From NCBI GenBank assembly GCA_963700775.1, contig CAVOYU010000005.1:62001-126000 (forward strand): 64,000 nt of DNA, given 5' to 3'. Every line of letters begins with the position of its first letter. The stretch's first letter is position 1. This document shows, in pieces, positions 60,524 to 64,000 of the stretch. Source of the DNA: Thermohalobaculum sp963700775. Its GTDB lineage: Bacteria > Pseudomonadota > Alphaproteobacteria > Rhodobacterales > Rhodobacteraceae. The position numbers and the translations under genes are program-made. A model generated the notes under the pieces. That model had not been told where the DNA came from. It saw only the letters and a list, made by a program, of their open reading frames with translations, and did not search any database.

Positions 60524-61444
60524 CTATTCGGCGGCAGGTGCGGCCGCAGGGCCCATGCCGCGGGCCATCTCCGCCTCGAGCACCGACTTCTTCCATCGGC
60601 TCTTGTTGCAGATCCAGGCTTCGGGCTGGCGGCGGATCGTCCCTTCGATCGCGTGCGCCATGAGTTGGGTCAGGTCCCGTTCCGTGCGCTGCCCGTCACC
60701 GGTCGAGGGCCAGATCGGCTCGTGAAAGACCAACTCGAAACGACCCGGGCCAGTGCGTCGCGTCTCGCCCGGGATGATCGGACAGCCGAACTTCAGCGCC
60801 AGCCGCGCCGGCAGGTGCGTGAAGGTTGTCGGCCGCCCGAAGAACTCGACATCGATCCCGACCTCGACCCGCTGGTCGACCAGCAGCGCAATCGACTCGC
60901 CGCGTTTCATTGCATGGATGCAGGCCCTGAGCGCCTGCGACTTCTCGACATAGGTCGAGCCGGTCTGGCTGCGCGCGGCGGCCAGCGCCTCGTCGACGAA
61001 GCTGTTGCCGATCAGCGAATAGATGATCGTCAGCGGCAGGCCGGCGCGCTCGAACAGCAACGGAATCACCTCCCAGTTGCCGAGATGGGCGCAGACATAG
61101 ACCGCCTGGCCACGGGTCCGGAAGGTGTAGTCGGTCGCGCCGACGGCCTCGACTCCCGTACCCTGCCCGCCCTTAGCGATGGTGGGCATATGGATTATCT
61201 CTGCCATCAGGCGGCCGAAATTCGCGACAATTCCCTTGCGGATGGCGATCCGTTCGGCTTCCGGCGTCTCCGGAAATGCAGCACGCAGATTGCGGTCCAT
61301 CACATGCGGTTTGGCAAAGACCCCGGCAGTCCAGCCGGCCAGAAGCGCCATCATCGGGCTCGCCAGCCTTAACGGCATCAGCCGGACCAGCGGATAGGCG
61401 AACTGGGTGAGCGCATGGAGTCCGGGATGCTTCAGCTTCGGCAC
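60524..61444 (-). CDS. Lysophospholipid/lauroyl acyltransferase, LpxL/HtrB-like
   Basis: 306 residues. The acyltransferase HX4E motif is AHLGNWE, followed by LLVDQRV and FFGRPTTFTHLPARLALKFG, all typical of LpxL/LpxM lipid A late acyltransferases. An N-terminal hydrophobic helix would anchor it at the inner membrane's cytoplasmic face. Start ATG 61444 has GGGGAGGGG 7 bases upstream. Many Alphaproteobacteria have several such paralogues, so lipid A versus ornithine-lipid substrate is undecided. Confidence 0.88.
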   Translation of the reverse strand: MPKLKHPGLHALTQFAYPLVRLMPLRLASPMMALLAGWTAGVFAKPHVMDRNLRAAFPETPEAERIAIRKGIVANFGRLMAEIIHMPTIAKGGQGTGVEAVGATDYTFRTRGQAVYVCAHLGNWEVIPLLFERAGLPLTIIYSLIGNSFVDEALAAARSQTGSTYVEKSQALRACIHAMKRGESIALLVDQRVEVGIDVEFFGRPTTFTHLPARLALKFGCPIIPGETRRTGPGRFELVFHEPIWPSTGDGQRTERDLTQLMAHAIEGTIRRQPEAWICNKSRWKKSVLEAEMARGMGPAAAPAAE

Positions 61445-61593
61445 TGGCGCCCCTCCCCGAAATTTTCCACATCGACCCGCGCGACAAGTCTCTCCGCATC
61501 CGGAATGTCAGGCGGCGTCCCGTCCCCGTAGCGGTTCCACGCGCCGTGTCAAGGTGTCGGATATCGCACCTCCGCCCGAGGCGGACGGGCCGC

Positions 61594-62340
61594 TCAATCC
61601 CGGTCGCGGAGCTGCATCACGACGACGCCGTACTTCAGCTCGCTTCTCAGGTAGACGAGCTGGTAGAGACCGTCGGGACGCTCCTTCAGCCGGAGATGCA
61701 ACGGCAGCATCGGCATGTCCGCCATCTTCGAGGGCTTGAACCCGGCGACGCGGATATAGGCGCCCTCGCAGGTCAGTCCGTCGCCGGACCGCTGCGGCGG
61801 GCCGAACTCGAAGGCGAAGCGGTGCTCGCCGTCGAAGGCCTCGACCCGGCGGTTGCAGGCCTTCTCGGCCGTGGCCGGGGCGAGCGCGTGGAGGATCGCG
61901 CTCAACGGATCGATCGCGCCCTGCTGGTCGCGGGCATCGATCGACCAGGGTTTGGTCTTGAAGGCGGGCTCGGCGCTGACCGAGCTTGGCCCGCCGCCCG
62001 AGAAGTCGACCTCGACCACCCGCACGTCCCGGTTCTCGCGCTCGTTCGAGGTGAATCGCACCGGCGTCAGCCCGGCCGCGCCGACCCGGCCTTCCGTCGA
62101 TACCGTCATCTCGGTGTCCGACAACAACCCCGCGATTCCGGTGGTGCGGAACTCGGCTCCGGCCCGGTAGGCCTCGGCTCCGAAATCCGCCGAGACGGTC
62201 ATCTCGCCGGCCCTGAGGCCGCCGAAGAAGAAGTCGTAGGTCGCCGTCATGCCCGGCACGACCGGGGCGCCCGCCCCGAACGAAGCCGGCGCAAGCAGGA
62301 CTGACAGGACAAGTGCCCCCGCAGCAATCTTCGATCTCAT
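61594..62340 (-). CDS. DUF3108 secreted protein
   Basis: 248 residues. A signal peptide (SKIAAGALVLSVLLAPASFGAGA) precedes a beta-rich DUF3108 domain: TATYDFFFGGLRAGEMTVSADF and LHLRLKERPDGLYQLVYLRSEL. DUF3108 proteins are periplasmic, of unknown function, with a lipoprotein-carrier-like beta fold. ATG 62340 has GGAG 6 bases upstream. It precedes the acyltransferase on the same strand with a 149-base gap, suggesting envelope roles for both. Confidence 0.85.
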   Translation of the reverse strand: MRSKIAAGALVLSVLLAPASFGAGAPVVPGMTATYDFFFGGLRAGEMTVSADFGAEAYRAGAEFRTTGIAGLLSDTEMTVSTEGRVGAAGLTPVRFTSNERENRDVRVVEVDFSGGGPSSVSAEPAFKTKPWSIDARDQQGAIDPLSAILHALAPATAEKACNRRVEAFDGEHRFAFEFGPPQRSGDGLTCEGAYIRVAGFKPSKMADMPMLPLHLRLKERPDGLYQLVYLRSELKYGVVVMQLRDRD

Positions 62341-62470
62341 CTGGCTCTCCACTGCCCGGATGGCCGTCTTTTTTACCGAGTTTAGTACAAACCGGCCGGC
62401 AAGACTATTACGTGCGTGTCCCCGCCTTCCGTCACCGGCGCCGGATGGCAAGCGCCGGCCTCCCTGCCAC

Positions 62471-64000
62471 CTAGCGCATCCGCCAGGCCTGGGTGCGGCG
62501 CAACACCCCGTGCGACAGCGCGATGTGCACCAGCCGGGCCGCGGCGTTGGTGTAGAAGATCATCATTCCCATGGCCGCGGCCGGGGCGATGTCGCCGGCG
62601 TCGTCCATGTTCAGCACCGCCACCGAGGCCAGCGCCGTCTTCGGCGAATACAGGAACACCACCGCCGAGACCGTGGTCATGGCGTTGACGAACAGATAGA
62701 TCGAGATGTCCAGCATCGCCGGCAGGCAGACCGGCACGGTGACCCGGGCGAAGAGCCGGTAGAAGGGCTGCTTCAGCGAGGCGGCCACCGACTCGAACTC
62801 GCGGTCCATCTGCTTGAGCGCGGTCATCGCCGTCAGGTGCGACACGGTGTAGAAATGCGTGACCGTGCAGATCACCAGGATCGCCATGGTCCCGTAGATG
62901 AAGTTCAGCGGGTTGGCCGGGTCGTTGAAGAAGAAGATGTAGGCGAGCCCCAGCACCATGCCCGGGATCGCCATCGGCATCATCGCCAGCAGCTGGAACA
63001 CGCCCGTCCGGCGCCGAATCCGCGGGTCTTCTCGACCATGTAGGCGCCGGTGAAGACCACGGCCGTGCCGATGACGGCGGTCAGCAGCGCCATCTGGATC
63101 GAGTTGTAGTAGGAATCCCAACCACCGCCGTCCATCAGGTCGAAGGCGTAGTTCTTCAGGCTGAGGCTGAGGTCGTAGGGCCAGAACTTGATCAGCGCCG
63201 CGTACTGGCAGACCGCCAGCAGCCCGACGATGAACACCGCCACCAGCGCGCAGTAGCCGAGGCAGATCAGGTCGAACCGCCGGTCCGGCTTCGGCTCGTA
63301 GGGCACCGAGCGCGCCGAGAGCAGCGCCACCTGCTTCTGCTGCACGATCCGGTCGACCGCGAAGGCGATCACCGCCGGGATCAGCAGCACCACCGAGACC
63401 ACCGCGCCCATCTCGAAGTTCTGCTGGCCGATCACCTGCTTGTAGATGTCGACCGCCAGCACGTTGTACTGCCCGCCGATCACCTTCGGCAGGCCGAAAT
63501 CGGTGATCACCAGGTTGAACACAACGAAGGCCGCCGAGATCAGACCGTAGCGGGCGCCGGGGATGGTGACGGTCCAGAAGGTCTTCCACGCGCTCGCCTT
63601 CAGCGACACTGCCGCCTCGTAGAGCCGGGCGTCGGCGATGGACAGCGCCGTCGAGATGATGATCAGCGCGTGCGGGAAGGTGAAGAAGACCGAGCCGATC
63701 ACGATGCCGATCGGTCCGTAGATCGACTCCCCAAGCAGCAATGCCTTCATCATCCCCTGGTTGCCGAAGAGATAGACCAGCGCGATGCCAGGCAGCAGCG
63801 AGGGCACCAGGATCGGCGCCATGGCGACCAGCCGGAACAGGCCCTTGAAGGGCATGCAGCTCCGGTTCAGCGCGTAGGCGAAGCCGAAGGCCAACGCGAC
63901 CGTGATCACCGTGCTGACCAGCGAGATCACCAGCGAGTTCTCGATCGAGCGGAACAGCGCGGGCGTCGAGAAATAGGTTGTGTAGTTGTCGAGCCCGCGC
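62471..64000 (-). pseudogene. Fused two-domain ABC permease (2-aminoethylphosphonate/iron type), 5' truncated and frameshifted
   Basis: The frame runs in from the window edge (GLDNYTTYFSTPALFRSIENS) and contains two permease halves, each with an EAA loop: YEAAVSLKASAWKTFWTVTI and FESVAASLKQPFYRLFARVT. VLAVDIYKQVIGQQNFEMGA closely resembles the putative 2-aminoethylphosphonate permease family TIGR03262. The frame breaks near 63001-63015: GAYMVEKTRGFGAGR should run on into VFQLLAMMPMAIPGM, which is in another frame, as if one base were missing. A stop at 62980 truncates the uncorrected product. The SBP and ATPase genes lie outside the window. Confidence 0.75.

Noticed and set aside
1..64000. 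CRISPR arrays, prophage genes, toxin-antitoxin pairs or defence systems
   Set aside because: No regularly spaced direct repeats, no cas, integrase, phage structural or defence-family proteins were recognised on either strand.

Overview
This is a GC-rich stretch of a chromosome that looks alphaproteobacterial. The evidence is gene content and order: RegB/SenC/RegA redox genes beside tsaE-amgK-murU-addB-addA-trxA, a trpB-trpA...accD-folC group, dnaX-ybaB-recR next to the SRP RNA gene, and TrcR (DUF1013), a family confined to Alphaproteobacteria. The arrangement resembles Rhodobacterales/Rhodospirillales relatives, but I cannot name a genus. Almost every start has a GGAG-type ribosome binding site, and genes are packed with 4-base ATGA/GTGA overlaps.

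Layout. 1-719: end of a PLP decarboxylase. 0.9-10.2 kb: tryptophan synthase genes with a YodC-like gene between them, a secreted nuclease, a fold-IV aminotransferase, an alpha/beta hydrolase, accD-folC and an MFS transporter. 10.2-12.2 kb: a tandem-GAF adenylate/guanylate cyclase. 12.2-21.2 kb (minus strand): trxA, the AddAB nuclease-helicase, cell-wall recycling enzymes and tsaE. 21.3-27.7 kb: a degenerate PAS histidine kinase and the regB/senC/regA redox regulon. 27.9-34.4 kb: acetyltransferase, recR, an epimerase, a DDAH-like hydrolase, ybaB, dnaX and ffs. 34.6-46.2 kb: nudC, AMP nucleosidase, HU, flavin reductase, DjlA-like co-chaperone, sulfotransferase, a fused 5-oxoprolinase, trcR and RNase T2. 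46.2-48.1 kb: an unrecognised Ala/Pro-rich membrane protein with its own sigma70-like promoter. 48.2-54.3 kb: VWA protein, DUF3604 protein (frameshifted), IS30 scrap, MttB-family methyltransferase, cysteine synthase (frameshifted). 54.3-57 kb: copper-exporting ATPase behind a CueR/HmrR-type operator. 57-64 kb: secreted protein, MltF-like lytic transglycosylase, OmpA-family lipoprotein, lipid A-type acyltransferase, DUF3108 protein and part of a fused two-domain ABC permease.

Most of this is core housekeeping DNA. I see no CRISPR array, prophage, defence island or biosynthetic cluster, and no rRNA or tRNA gene. The most unusual items are the Ala/Pro-rich protein with internal repeats, the histidine kinase lacking ATP-binding motifs, the RGD-rich protein between trpB and trpA, two extra genes coupled into the ybaB-recR group, and an OmpA gene with codon use unlike its neighbours. 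Five places show a coding frame broken by what looks like a one-base indel. Either the assembly carries errors or several genes are decaying, and this should be settled before biology is inferred from those genes.
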